Shown: positions 1-12,900 of the stretch, piece by piece
Layout of the letters: the number at the start of each line of letters is the position of its first letter
Numbering within the stretch: the stretch's first letter is position 1
Origin: Luscinia megarhynchos
Taxonomy: Eukaryota; Chordata; Aves; Passeriformes; Turdidae
DNA length: 64,000 bases
Assembly (NCBI GenBank): GCA_034336665.1
Contig: CM067572.1
Coordinates: forward strand, 4,704,286-4,768,285
Direction: 5' to 3'
Translations under genes and position numbers: made by a program
The notes under the pieces: model-generated
Told to the model about the DNA's origin: nothing
Databases searched by the model: none
The model's input: only the letters and a program-made list of their open reading frames with translations

Positions 1-761
1 GTAGGGAATTAAGAGAGATGTGTCGTGGAGACAAAAGCTTGTGAGCATCCTTCCTCTGTGTGAGGTTTACCAAAGGTGATGTCTTGAAGAGGGGAAAACC
101 TATTTGAACAAAGTGCTGGAACTATTTGGTTGGCTTGTGAGAGCAGCCATGCAGAAGCTCTTTCTGCAGAGGGCAAGAGTGAGGTGGTTTTGGTGCTGGT
201 GGGGATTGGCAACTAAAGGGAGAAGTGGAGGAGGGGAGCCACATGAAGAGACAGGCTGAGGGAGGCAGAGCCTTTCTCCCAGTTTTGATTTCATCCTCTT
301 GGTGCCTGGACAATTTCAGGCCCATTGGGGAATTTTCTTTCTGTTGGCAGCAAATGCCTGCCTGTGACTGTGCCCATCCTGCTCTGTACTTGGGGATGTT
401 TTTCCCCTGGTCCCCGAAGGAGAGAGTCCCTTCCCTCCCTGCCACTCTTTTTAAAGAAGTGATATGCAAAATCAGATGATATCTGAATTATAGAGGAAAA
501 AGCTGGAGGAAAAAGGGGCCAGGATGGGCTGGCAAATGTATCTTCAAGAGGAGCTGCATGGAACACTGCTTATCCAGGCAAATTTGGCAGAGTCCTGAAT
601 GAGAGTCTGGTAATCTGATAAATCACTAGGAATCCCTTTTACTATAATCATCAACACTAAACAAAACAGAAAAGCTTCCACCAAACCTGGGTGGATGAAG
701 GAAGAGGACCAAATCCTCTTATACTGAAGAAGGATGCTTGAATTGTCTTTGTGCAGTTGGA
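1..761. other. unique sequence, no gene seen
   Basis: Mixed-composition sequence with a moderately GC-rich first 450 bases. Several overlapping open frames of 60-115 codons exist on both strands, but none resembles a known family and none has a convincing splice or promoter context. No repeat family was recognised. It may be intronic or intergenic. Confidence 0.55.
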
Positions 762-787
762 TTTTTTTTTTTTTTTTTTTTTTTTTT
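762..787. repeat. T26 homopolymer tract
   Basis: An uninterrupted run of 26 T. Read on the minus strand it is a long A tract, but there is no TTTATT (minus-strand AATAAA) close to its right side. A retroposed poly(A) tail is therefore not supported, and a simple slippage tract is the plain reading. Length is likely to vary between individuals and be error-prone in sequencing. Confidence 0.9.
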
Positions 788-3700
788 GCACAACCCATCA
801 GAAAGAAATGCAGTTATGGCATCTATGGGCAAGGACTGTCAGTGCACAGAAAAAACCATCTCATGATGTTTTCATATTTAAACAGACAGGAAGGGAGGAA
901 GTGTGTGTTCCCAAAAAAGGTTTCACACAACGCCTTTTCTCTGTCAGTAAAGTGAAATATAACTGCCATGCTAAAAGGTTTTGCAGCAGCAATTTGCTTT
1001 GAATTGCAAGCATAAGATAAATGTGCCATGCAGGTCTCGATTCCTGAGCTGTGAAGGTGGTAAAAAGGAGAATGTTCTCTGGTCCAGAACAAAAAGATAT
1101 TTAGAAATATCTTGTTTCGAAGCTCCCAAAACATCTTAGCACAAGTGGAGACACTCTGCATTCCCTGTCTTGTTCTCATGATGTGTTGCCCTCTTGTTTT
1201 CCAGCAGTACCACCAAACTTCCTGATGCCATTAGCACTGCTGTCATGTTCAGTGTTGTCAGACTTTTCTTTCTACAAGGAACTGTATGTCTTCCAGGTAT
1301 TTTTCCCCCCCAAAAAGTGCATTTTTTTAATAGGATCCCACCATGAGCTTGCATAAAAGTTTTTGCAAAGTAGCATCATCAAATCAAGGGGAATCCCTTG
1401 GCCTTTGGCCACAAAGGAGGAAGTCTCAGTCCATAAAATGAGAACCATGTCAGTGATATGTTAACCTGGAAATAACATGAGTCAGAGTTGAGAATCAGAA
1501 TCCAGAGCATCCAATAATGCTCATTCAAAAAGTAATAAAAAATTGAAGTACATAGAAATATTTGAGATGCTGCATGAGAAGGAATTATTTTTAAGAGTAT
1601 TTCTAGTTTATATTATCCAGAGCATCTCAATGGAATAGCTCTGTATTAATAATATCTCATCTATTATGTATATTGCAATATGCCTAACACAATTGCTGAA
1701 GTAATTTGGTGTTGCTAATTCTTCTCTTTCTTATTATTCCCTTTTCTGAAGGGGTAAAAAGATTAGGAGAGTAGTTTAGAGCAAAGTATACATTGCACTA
1801 CAGACTTCCCACAGATTAGGAGTACTAGTCATTACATTTATTGTTTTTCTATTCCAGCCTGAAAATCTCTGTTTTTCTAGAGCTCTTCTATTCTGCCTCC
1901 ATTTTAATGCCCACTGACTGCACTGTATCATCACATCATTGCATTATTTATTTTTTATTATTTAATATTTCACTAGAATTCCATTCTCAAGTTACTTTAA
2001 TATAGTCTTATTTTAAAGGTGTAGAACAAGGAAGCTTTGGAATGCAGAAGTAGCTGAATATTGAATTTTTAGTTGAAATTTTGAATAATCTGGGTTAAAG
2101 GGTCCTGTCTGATCCAGTCTATAACACACTGACCAAAATCAGAGATCTTTGAGATGGCTTTTCTTCTGACAGACAGTGCAGAAAGCTTGATCACTATTAA
2201 TTATTTTAGACCTTTTGTAAGTGTTTGAAAAGACACTGAGAAAAATGCAGAGGATTTAGAAGTAAATCCGTGAACCTTCAGCTGTTTTAGACTTTTCCCC
2301 CCACTGTGCCTCCATAAGAGATTCCCTCTGTTAACTCATCACTAAAGCAATCGTGTGCTACTTAACAGAGGTGCTATTTTCTACTTCATGTGTCTCCCTA
2401 TGAATTGTGCAAGAGGCATTAGAGAGCCCTGCCTTCCACTGAACACATAAAAAGGCAGAGCAGAAAAAAGCTTTGCAGATTTATTTCATTTTCTGTGCAT
2501 AGCCTTTCTGGCAGGGAGGGAGAGAACTGGCAGCAGGTCGTGCTGTGGAGCAGAGTCTGCAAGGACACAGGAAAATCTTTGCCAACCCCAAAGATCTTGA
2601 ATTGCTCCTTAAAACACTCCTCATTTCCATGAACATATTTTCCAGGCATTAACTAGAGGTTGTACTGAAGAAACACATTGTAAAATCTGGTTACTCCTCC
2701 TTCCCTCAACCCTTACATCCACAATTTCCAGATCAAGGGCAGGAGGGCAGGGAATGAAGTCCAGGGATGCTCTGGTAGGAGGCAGGTGACAAACATCCTT
2801 CCAGGGGACACTTCCCAGTGCACCTCCCACCACCTATGGCTGAGAGCAATCCCACTGGGAAGAGGTGGCACTTTGCAACCTGTGGTGACATCCTCTCTCC
2901 TGCTGGCCAGCTGATTTCCAGAGGAGTCCCCTGTGTGCCATGGGCACCAAGTGCAGTGGCAAAAAGCATCTTTCCAACAGAAAGGTTCTGTTTGGTTTTC
3001 CCAAGTGCAGACAAGTCACGGGCTCTCAATGCAGATTTATTTAATCTTGCTTGGAGGGTGAAAAAGTGAGATAAAAAACCCCTCAAAAACCTATAAGGGG
3101 ATATAAAATCTCATTGAAAAAGTTTCTTGTGTTTTGAAGAATCTCAGTCTTCAGTTGTCCTGGAGTTCAGCAAGGCTCTCTCCAATTTCCAATAAAATTG
3201 AATCTTAATGGTTGCTGAGCTGTGCATGTGAGACACCAAGGGTTGTTTTTGCATATGCTTTCCTGTGGCTTTCTGGGTGTCTGTTGTGCCTGGTCTCTGA
3301 AGAGCAGGTGGAATTGGGGGACTGTTCTGCTGAAGTGCTGTGCTCTGCTTCAAGGCTGTTTTCATTTGGGGCAAAAATTCAACCATTGACATTATTAGGC
3401 TGAGCAACATAAGGCCTAAGTACTAATCTGAGGTTTCTTAGTCAGTTCTTGACTTCTCAGACCTTCACTGTTTTGCCATCTGCTATAATTGAAAATTGCC
3501 TTCTGCAACCAAAGGGAAAATCTAATTTCTCAGCAAGCCATATGGGGTTATTAAGATCATTAAACCCTGGTATGCCATAATGCCTGGGCCAAAAGGACCA
3601 CAGGGCACGTAAATATCATGTGATTCATTTTATAGCTTCAGACTGCAAGTTAGGAATTATTCTGATGGCTATCTAAGGATGGAAAGTGCTGGCCAGGTGG

Positions 3701-5056
3701 GTTGCAGCAAATGTTGCTTGGTGAGGTCAATCCATGGCAGGTTTGCTCAGAGCTGTGATGGATGAGAAGTGGTTTTAATAGTTTTTGATCACAAAGGGTA
3801 AATCTTCTGAATCAGCCTGACAAATGATCAGAACCCAGCCAGTGTCCTCAATTGGATCAGTGATGCTAAAGGCAGCCTTGAATATTAAGAAATCAGAGAA
3901 GACAATTTCCACTTTTTAGGAGGACCAAGACTTGTCTTCTCACACAGGACCTAAAGCTGATGATATAATTTGGACTCCCTTTCTTAAGAGTAGGAAAGCT
4001 ATTCCCATACAGATGCCTATTTATGAACACTTTAAAACTGAGGTCCCTAATTTTTTGTTCTATTTTCTGTTTCTGTAGCTGTGATATTTTATAAGATTTC
4101 TCTCTAGCAAAACCCACTACTGTGTATTTGATGCAACTATGGGGGAGAATATTAAAGCTGATTTTTTGTTAATAGGGCTTCAGAAATGAATGCAGGAGCT
4201 GCGAAATTTACATGAAATTAAAGAAAGAATAGCTCAGTAAATGCAAATAAATGCAGGAACAAATATTTTAATTTGGATTCATGATTAACGCCAAAGGATT
4301 ACCAGCAAACCATTACAATGTGGTGATGACATAAAACCTCAATGGGAATAAAAATTCTATATTCTATATGCACTAGTTAACTGATGGCAGGAAGCTATTT
4401 TTAGCAGGACAGCTCAGAGGTAATTTAATCTTTTCTTTTTAAAAAAATACATAGCAATTGATTGTATTTCAGGTTTTGTCTATGCTAATTATGTCTCAGA
4501 ATATTCCTACTGGTATAGTATTGTATCAGCTCCTTCATTGTAAAATGTGCCCACTATGATCAATAGATTTATTCCCATTCTTCAAGTTATTAAATGAATT
4601 TTATTGAAAATAGGCATTACTGATTGCCACTTTTCCTTGTGCTGTGTAATGAAAGGAGTTAAGAACAAATTGGTATGATTATATATAAGAATTACAGATA
4701 AGGAAAAGAAGGAAAAATGTTTCCCTTCTTTCAGTTTTCCAGAGATCTCCATAGGACTGCATTTATTTTTCTCACTGTGTCAGGGGTTTCTGTTTCAAGA
4801 CAATAGAAACCAAAGTAGGCCTGATAGGCTTTAGTTTCTGTAGCACTGGGGTCATCTTATCATTTTGAAATCAAGATAAATTAAATGAGGTAAAAAAATG
4901 TATTTCCTCTTCTATTTTACCTGTCCAAATGGCTTTTGCATTTGAGTATTCTTGGAAGTCACAGCTAGAATAAGAGAGCAATAGTTATAATTTTCTCCAA
5001 AATTGGGATTCTACTCAAACTTTATATGTTATTTTTTTCCTTTTCTTTGAGAAACC
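788..5056. other. unique AT-rich sequence, no gene seen
   Basis: About 4.3 kb of mainly AT-rich, stop-dense sequence without a recognisable gene or mobile element. A GC-richer patch lies around 2700-3060. The block at about 4140-4400 has a POU-type octamer ATGCAAAT at 4241-4248 and looks like a conserved non-coding element. That impression is compositional only. No splice-bounded coding segment was found. Confidence 0.5.
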
Positions 5057-5284
5057 ATGAAAAAGCATGGTTGCTTTTTAATTTGCACAAGGTGTGTGTT
5101 TCTTCTGAAGCTTTTGCTGCTTTCTAACTACTCCTGGGCATTGAGGCTGCCAGCCCAGAGTGGTGCTTGGGAGGAGTCTGAAGGATGCACACCCACAACA
5201 TGTGCAGGTGGGCATGGCTTTCCAAGGCAGGACTGCTTGGGAAAGAGGTGGGGATGGGAGCTGAGGACCTTGGCACTGGGTCAG

Positions 5285-5930
5285 GGTGCTCAGATGTCCC
5301 ACCAGGGATGCTCAGCCATCCCACCAGGGTGCTCAGCCATCCCATTAGAGTGCTCAGCCATCCCACCAGGGTGCTCAGCCATCCCACCTGGGTGCTCAGA
5401 GATCCCACCAGGATGCTCAGCCATCCCACCAGAGTGCTCAGCCATCCCACCAGGGTGCTCAGCCATCCCACCAGAGTGTTCAGCCATCCCACCAGGGTGC
5501 TCAGCCATGCCACCAGAGTGCTCAGCCATCCCACCAGGGTGCTCAGCCATCCCACCAGGGTGCTCAGCCATCCCATCAGAGTGCTCAGCCATCCCACCAG
5601 GTGCTCAGCCATCCCACCAGGGTGCTCAGCCATCCCACCAAGTGCTCAGCCATCCCACCAGAGTGCTCAGCCATCCCACCAGGGTGCTCAGCCATCCCAC
5701 CAGAGTGCTCAGCCATCCCATCAGAGTGCTCAGCCATCCCACCAGGGTGCTCAGCCATCCCACCAGAGTGCTCAGCCATCCCACCAGGGTGCTCAGCCAT
5801 CCCACCAGGGTGCTCAGCCATCCCACCAGGGTGCTCAGCCATCCCACCAGGGTGCTCAGCCATCCCACCAGGGTGCTCAGCCGTCCCACCAGAGTGCTCA
5901 GCCATCCCAGCAGGGTGCTCAGCCATCCCC
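5285..5930 (+). repeat. 21-bp minisatellite, about 31 units
   Basis: Tandem array with consensus unit GGTGCTCAGCCATCCCACCA plus G (21 bp). Most units differ from consensus at zero to three positions. The first base of the unit is G in some copies and A in others, partly alternating. Unit 2 is 22 bp, and two units near 5600-5640 are 20 bp. The last unit is cut off within CCATCCCC. Because 21 is a multiple of three and the unit lacks stops in five of six frames, the array creates long open frames encoding different heptads: GCSAIPP, VLSHPTR and AQPSHQG forward, LVGWLST and GGMAEHP reverse. That is the signature of a non-coding repeat rather than a gene. The flanks are single-copy. Confidence 0.97.
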
Positions 5931-6758
5931 TGGCTGTGTGTGCAGGTAAATGAACCTGCTGCCACCGTGGCATTTCCACACCCCACGCTCCCCCCTTCCC
6001 TCTGCCAGGAGCATGTGCCTCCTCCTCTGCTGCAGCCACGCTTCTGTGGCTGCATTCATTTGAGATGAGTGTGTGAAGGAGCCCTCACCCTGCACTAATT
6101 GCAGTGTCCATCTTCATACATCTCAAACACAGGAAAGAATGAGTGGGCTCCTCAATAATGAAGTGTTTGCTGGCACGACGTGCACAGAAATGATTGTTGT
6201 GCCTGATTGCTAATTAAAGGCAGCACAAACCCAGCAAAGTCCTAACTCATCTGAAACTAATGGGAATTTTATCTCCACCATGTGCAAGTTTTGTTTCTGG
6301 CTTCTTTATGCACTGCTGGTAGTGCTGGTCTTTGATGTGGATCACAAGTGAGCCCAGGAGGGATTATGCAATGGAAATATTTGAAGCCATCCCTGACCTA
6401 ATCTGGCTTGAAGGAGACCAAGTGCTCATAATATTGTTACTGTCATATGAGGGTGAGCATGTTTGTGTTTGTCTCACTTCAGTCTTAAGTGTGCCATGGA
6501 CTGTGGATGTGTCTTCCCTGCCAATATCCTTCCCCTCTGCATTATCAGGGCAGTAATGCATATGTGGCTGTTGTGGCTGAATGTCTCAAATTCTCAGAAT
6601 CAGTCCAATCTAAGCACCAGTGCCATGGGAAAGTTGTGTTTTATTGATTCCTCTTTTCTCATTATTAGACTGATTCCTCCCACACAAGATTTATTCATAG
6701 GCTTTGCTTAATTTTTGCTTTCAGCCTTACAGTGTATCAAATCAATATTTATTTTCAC
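5931..6758. other. unique sequence after the minisatellite
   Basis: Unique sequence. A donor-like CAG/GTAAAT lies at 5943-5951, just after the array. An open minus-strand frame at 6364-6561 ends in a natural stop, is serine/threonine/asparagine-rich, and was not recognised. No repeat family or gene can be assigned. Confidence 0.45.
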
Positions 6759-6906
6759 CTGTGTGAATGATTCCATGGCAATACAAGGCTTCCCCAGTTT
6801 CCAAGTAGCAGATTAGAAGCTCTGCCTCAATATCAGGGGCAATAGTGGAAACAACATCTGGAGGGGTCTTCAAAGGACCATTGACAGCAATGCCTTTAGA
6901 GCAAAG
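6759..6906 (-). other. candidate internal coding exon, unnamed
   Basis: On the minus strand a 148-nt segment is open in one frame for 49 codons, LCSKGIAVNG to CHGIIHT. It is preceded by a pyrimidine-rich stretch ending in TTTCTTGTACAG, which resembles a 3' splice site. It is followed by CAG/GTGAAA, an acceptable 5' splice site. It would start in phase 0 and end one base into a codon. The residue make-up (for example APDIEAELLICYLETGEALY) is balanced rather than low-complexity. I do not recognise the protein and could not find convincing neighbouring exons on this strand. A chance open frame between splice-like motifs is quite possible in 64 kb. Confidence 0.22.
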
Positions 6907-9380
6907 CTGTACAAGAAACAAAGCCACTATAAATTAATAAGACACCATTTCTTAGAAGCAATTTTGGTAACTGATAAATGGAGAAAACTGAAGTAAAATA
7001 TACCCTGGCTTTAACTAAAATTAACTACAGAAATCAGTGCAAATATATTGGAACATAACACAAAATATGGTGTGATCTTCCCAGGAGAGACAGATAAGAA
7101 AGCAGAGACTACACTAAAACCTAAAAAAACACTGTTGGGGAAAGATATAGTTTCTTTACCTATTTTCAAAAATTCAGGCTCAACTTCAGGCTCCCCAAAT
7201 CTGTGTCTGTTTTCAGGTGAAGGTCGAAGGAGTTGTCAGAGCTATTTCCTTACTTCAGTAAAGCACTGGTGAACTCTGCCTTAGTCCCACAGGTGGGAAG
7301 GCAGAAAATGTAACAAGGCAAGGAAAGCAGAAAATCTCCCCCTCATTTAATGGGAGGACCTGTCCTTCCAGCAAACTGCTACAGAAAGTAAAAAGGATAA
7401 GATCAAGCATCTTTCTTCCTTCTTGAGCCGTACAGAATTCAACAGAGAGGACATCATATTTTTTGTTGAAAAAAATACTCTTATCCTGATAGATAAAACA
7501 CCTGCTGTTCACCACAGCTGGTGACTTCCTCATTAAATAATGTTCTATTTAATAATGTGCATCATTAGACTTAGATAATCCAGAACTTCTTAAAATTTCA
7601 GGGGGCTCTGAGCACTGGCAGAGTGGGCAGTGCCACTTTCAGTCCTCAAATCTGTGTTATTGATCCGCAGGCAACCTGAATTTGTATTGCCAGAAAGTAG
7701 CAAAAATTAACTTTTAGTTCTTGAGAAAATTCAGCTCTAGGAAAATAGATTAAGTCTAAGAGCCCTGTCTGTAAGGACAATAACCATATAGTGCTGCTAA
7801 TGGAAATGCAATTGAACACCCTTTGCTTGGATAAGCATCCCTAACAGGATTGTTTAGTGTGCAATGATTTCATCTGACTAACTGACTTCTCTGCAAATCA
7901 GCTTTAAAAGTAGATTTCTAATGGAGATTAACAAAGTCATATTTATCTGGGCTGTGTGCTTGAACTCTTGGATCATGTGAGGACCTGGAGCCTGAGGTGG
8001 GTGAAGGCAGCCTCTCCTCCAGGATTATTGCCAAGGATTCTCTCTTGGGTCTGCTTTGCCCCTCACCACAGCTTTAAAGTGGAAGGAGGAGCATCTGGCC
8101 TGTTTGTCCAGCTCCTCATCCCTAATGAATTTATTTATAATAATTTCTTTCTTGTGCCTCTGTAGTTACAATCCAGTGGTTGATCTTTAGGAGGTGCAAT
8201 GTCAACTCAGCAGGTTGAAATCTCTTTAGATGATTAAATGTCAGGAGAAAAAAAAGCTCTTCAGTATATGCATTTTCCTCCTTGTATGTGGTCCTTAAAA
8301 CCATGAAGGGTGATAGATTGATATCCACACTTGGCACCCACAGAGCTAACCCTGTATTTAAGATTTTTTTGTCCATTGGCCAGCTCAATCCTTTACAGGC
8401 AACAAGGGTCTTTCAAGGAAGTGTCCCCTCAGTTCAGGTGTGATAAATGTTTTTGGTTTCCCATCCCTTATCTGCTGAGTGAAGTTACACAGTGTATATA
8501 ATAACACCCATATTTTTAAGGTTTTCTATCATCTTGTTATCAGTAGAAGTAATAAATCAGAATATTCATCACTTTTAACTCTGCTCATGGTACCATATAT
8601 ATCTGCTGAAGTGTCTCTGTGGATAAGGCAGGCTATATGTAGCTAAAAGACCCAGAGAATTATGTTCACATCAGTGAACATAAAAGTATCATCAAGTTTT
8701 TCTGTAATAACACTTTTCAGCTGAATTTGCCATGCTGTGACCTCTGTTAAATTTATGGGAATGAGAGATTTGAGGCTACTCCCTGGACTTTCAAGTTCTT
8801 GAATGATTGTGAGAAGAAAAGAATCATTTAGGGATCCCTTCAGTATAAAGTGCTGCAATTCAGAGTTTCCTGGAGCCTTGGTGCTGATATGAAGAGTTAT
8901 GTTTAGACCTGGGTAACCCTTCAGTTATCTCTGACAAAAACCAAGAGATGTCACTCTCTGAACCATATCTGAACAGATAAAGATTCAGAAAATATGTATA
9001 AATAGAGTGAAGATTGGGTTCTGTCAGGCCTTCTCTAAGACATCTCAGAGTAAGAGTTCAAAGAAACTAATAATAACTCAACCTTTAATCTCACAAAATC
9101 AGAGTAATATTTTTACAGGGCTGTGCCTGTGTTTGTGACCATCTCAGTTCTATAGTTTTTATATCCCAATCCCTCTCCTGATTTCTGTGTAGCATTTCCA
9201 CAGTAATCCAATGACTCCACACTTGTTCCATACAAACAACAGCAACATGCACCAAAACAAAGATTCCACTTAGTTTTGTAGAAATGGTTCTTTCTGTAGT
9301 AAGCAGGAAAGTGATGAACATACAAAGCAGTGCCTGGTATAAGTGAGATGCACAATTCCATCTGCTCACTGCTGCAAGGA
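6907..9380. other. unique sequence, no gene seen
   Basis: AT-rich unique sequence. A minus-strand frame of about 90 codons at 8131-8400 is open and fairly protein-like in composition, but it lacks a clear pair of splice sites and was not recognised. No mobile element was seen. Confidence 0.45.
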
Positions 9381-9900
9381 CTTTTTTTTTGGTAGCAATT
9401 TAGACCCCACTGGAAAAGGTTTCTTTTGGGTGAACCACCTCTGGTGGCACCATTTGCCAAGGTCTGGGGGAGGTGATGCTTTGTGTGTGTGTTTCACCAC
9501 CCATCACTGCATTTCCCTGGCCTTTCTGATAAAAGGACTTGGCTCTGCAGCAGGGAAAGGACTGTTCCAGTCTGACACTGGGTGTTGGGTCTGGCTGAGT
9601 GTTTTTGGTGCCTCAGGCAGAGACTGTGCCAGAAAGCACCTGAGGGATCTCACCTGGGGAAGTTCCCAGGGGAGGAATCAGGCAGCAAGGCTTGGCAGCA
9701 TGGGGGGTGTGGAGAAGAGCTGTGGAAAGACTCAAATCCGAGTTTCAAAGGGGAAAAGATAAAAAGGGACATTTCCCAGGAATCCAAAGGAGCTTCTGTA
9801 GCTACAGATTGTTACCCTGGGAAACCCCAGTGGAGTGAGAGCAGGGGAGGAAGAAAAGCTGAGCCATGCACAGATAATGAGCAGGGATGAGATTTGTTTG
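9381..9900. other. GC-richer patch, no assignment
   Basis: Local rise in GC with overlapping forward frames of 139 and 102 codons (9343-9762 and 9582-9890). Their translations resemble no known family. On the minus strand a short segment around 9659-9720 is bounded by a pyrimidine-rich AG and by CCCCAG/GTGAGA, but it is only about 66 nt and cannot be called. It may be a degraded repeat or a small unconserved GC island. Confidence 0.3.
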
Positions 9901-12900
9901 CAATTTCCATGTTTCACCTGGCAGAACCAACCTTTCTTTATCTTGCTGCAGTCTGCTGTCCAACAGCACTAACTTTGAAGTTCAAAAGAGCTGTTGGTGT
10001 TTTGCAGGGCTTTAAGCAAAAGGTAAAAACATCTCCATCACACTCCTCTGAACACCTTAAGGTCTTGTCACAATTTAGGTGTAGGCTTGGAGAGGTAGCT
10101 CCATTTTGTGCCATTGAGGGTTTCTTTTCCCAGAGTTATGTTAGAGAATTAATTTTAATTCCAAACTGGGAAATTTGAAGGTATGTCTTACTTAGGACTT
10201 TTGGTCTGCAGAAATCTTGCCAAAATCTTAAAGCTTATTGAGGCTATGGAATTGAAGTAAACAACTTAAAACATTTGAAGCTTTACAGTCAATCTGGGGT
10301 TAATAACTTGAAATCTAACATTTCATATCCTTTTTTACCATAGCTGGCAAACCTAACTTTTTACTTTCAGACTTAGTCTACTTGAGAGTAGTCCATGTAG
10401 TATAAAGGAATATTTTTTTCCAGAAATAATTTAGTTTTTAAAAGGGGGTTTTGTTACAGCAGGAGGTCACTGTGTAAGTTCTGTGTACATTCATCCTTTA
10501 GAAGTTTGCTGCAGACCATTTAGAAGAACATTCAATAAACTACCCTGTGTATAAATGAAATGTAAGGAATAAAAGCACTACCTGGAATTTTTGCATTAGT
10601 GGTGAGCTGACTCTAATTATGTTTAACTTTCACTGATAAAGGAGGTTTCTCTTGCAGTAATAGGACCCTAAAAATACACTGCTGAATCCACAGTTGTGTA
10701 AACACCTGTGATAAAGGACTTTCTCAAAGGTCACAGAACAAGACTGTAACCTTGTGACCTCAGCATACATCTTGTGGTATTATGGCTTTAATTTTGGCAG
10801 CAGCAGGCAAGGAAATTTCATGAGTAAGGATCTCACAGTCATTAGTTAATAAGAAAGAGAGGAAAAGATCTCTCAAATCCACCATGGCTTTGGTGAAAGC
10901 CCAGTGGAAATGCTGATCATTAAGGTAGCTCCTAGCTAATTTTCTTTCCCTTGTGTGTAATTTGGAAGACTAAAATTAGAGTTCTGGGGATCTGCACATT
11001 GACACATTGGAGTTTTTTCACTGAAACCAAGGTGAAAGGATCAAATGTCAGAAACTGGCAAAGGTAAGAGTTTTACTGATCACTGCAATAGGTTTGCTGA
11101 ATGTTCATTTCAGGAGTACAGGTTGCCTTAAGGAAGAGGGTGCCAATAGACACCCATCTGCATGTGTGGCTACAGACACATTGTGATAGCAAAATCATCT
11201 CAAGGAAAAAAAAGTAAATTTGGTCAAATGGTGCGTGGCAATGGGATTCTTTGGCAACTTCCATAAGATCACTCAGGCTTTCCCCTGCCAGGCTGAAAGG
11301 CTTAAGAGCTAGTTTGAATCCAGCAAAAACCTGTCAGCCTTGCTGGAGCTGCCTGCTTTCCCTATTCCTTCACTATTTTCCTGTTAGCAAAGGAATGTTT
11401 AATCATGCCTCTCTGTTTTAAAGATAACTGTGTGGTCTTCCCTGGGGTGATTTTCTAAGTGGTTAATCAGAGGGACAAACCTGAAAAGGCAAGAAATATT
11501 TAATTAGTGCCTTTTCTTCACTAGCCAGCAGTCCTAACCAGATGCCTTCAGTTCAGAGCCATCCAAGTAATCAGCCTGGTAACATCACTGCATCTCACAT
11601 CAGGCACCTGGCAAGTCCAACCCTAACTGCATCCCAGAAAATGTCTGCTAAGGAAGGCTACTCCTGGAAATTACTTTCAAAACCTGAGAGGGAGCTTCAC
11701 ACAGGGCTGAAAACAAACTGCTTTTTGTATGTTGAACTGTAATCCAGCCCTTTCCACTACTAGGCACTATTAAAAATCCTGCAGGAAACCAGCAGAACGA
11801 AAAACTAGTAAATGGTGGTTTTGTTTCAGTGGAGAGAGGAAAAGAAATGTCAGTACAGAGAATAAAAGGTGTGAGGGTTTTCTCTCAGTGATGTGATTTC
11901 ATGCAGCACAGCTTTCCAGCTTCTATTCAAAGTCACACTGACATCTTGGTATGCAGTTTCAGCCAGTAGATCAGGAATTGTATATAAACCCTCTGTCTTT
12001 ATTCTTAATGAGATTTGCGTAAATAACTTGCTGGAAAACGTGTTGAAAACATATCATTCACTCCTAAGAATGAATGCAGGTGGCAGGTAAGAGGAACTGG
12101 ATTTAGTAGCCTTCCTGCAGCGTGCTCTGCAATGGATAATTCAAATATATACCTATGATATTTTTGGCATATTAGCTGCTCTGTGCAGAGCCAGCACTGG
12201 ATTTTGTAATAATGATGTGTGTGCAGGACACATTTGCTATCTTGGGCACATTAATGGTTGCACAGTGCTGGCTGGGAGCCAGCTGTACCTCAGGTATGGT
12301 AAGTTATGAGAAATGATCCTTATTTCTATTCAGAAAGCCATTGCTTTCCAGAAAAGCATGGATCTGGATCTGGAGAGTGTTGCTTAAGCAGATGAGTTTA
12401 CCAGGCTGCTTGCCCTCTCTCTGCTGAGGTGGGGTCCAGCCTGCCCCCCACACATGGGCTTTACTTTGTTCCTGTCTGGGTCCAGACCTTAACTCCTTTT
12501 CAGCCCCCACCAGCAGGAGCCAGGGGCACATGGAAGGGATTTGGTGACCAGGTGGGGCAGAATTTTAGAGAAGTTGAAAAGCAAATTTTGTGCTCCCCAA
12601 AGGCTGACAGGTTTTTGCCTCTCTGTCACTGTTCCAGCCTTTTTTGGAACCAAGAGCTCTCTGCAAAAATGAGATTTCAAGTGCCCACCAAATTCAGAGG
12701 ATATAGCATTTTAGTTTGTGCTCATTTCTAGGTGGATGCTGCTTTATAAAAATAAACTTGACGTGAATCTCTCCCTCCCACAGAAGATAACGATGTTCCC
12801 TGCAGCCCTCCTAAGCCCAAGTCACTCCTGTTTTATTGGCCCAACTTCAGATGAAGGTTTTACCTCCCTCCCTGTGCAAACTTTGAGGTCTTTCTCATAT

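Noticed and set aside
762..787. T26 as a minus-strand poly(A) tail of a retrocopy
   Set aside because: No polyadenylation signal on the minus strand next to it and no recognisable body.
5285..5930. CRISPR array
   Set aside because: Units are directly adjacent without unique spacers, and the sequence is vertebrate.
5124..6068. Several long open frames (100-298 codons) on both strands around 5.3-6.0 kb
   Set aside because: They are by-products of a 21-bp repeat without stops in five frames. Each frame encodes a different simple heptad, and unit-length changes move between frames.
8131..8400. Minus-strand frame of about 90 codons with protein-like composition
   Set aside because: No convincing donor or acceptor and not recognised; AT-rich chance frames often look like this.
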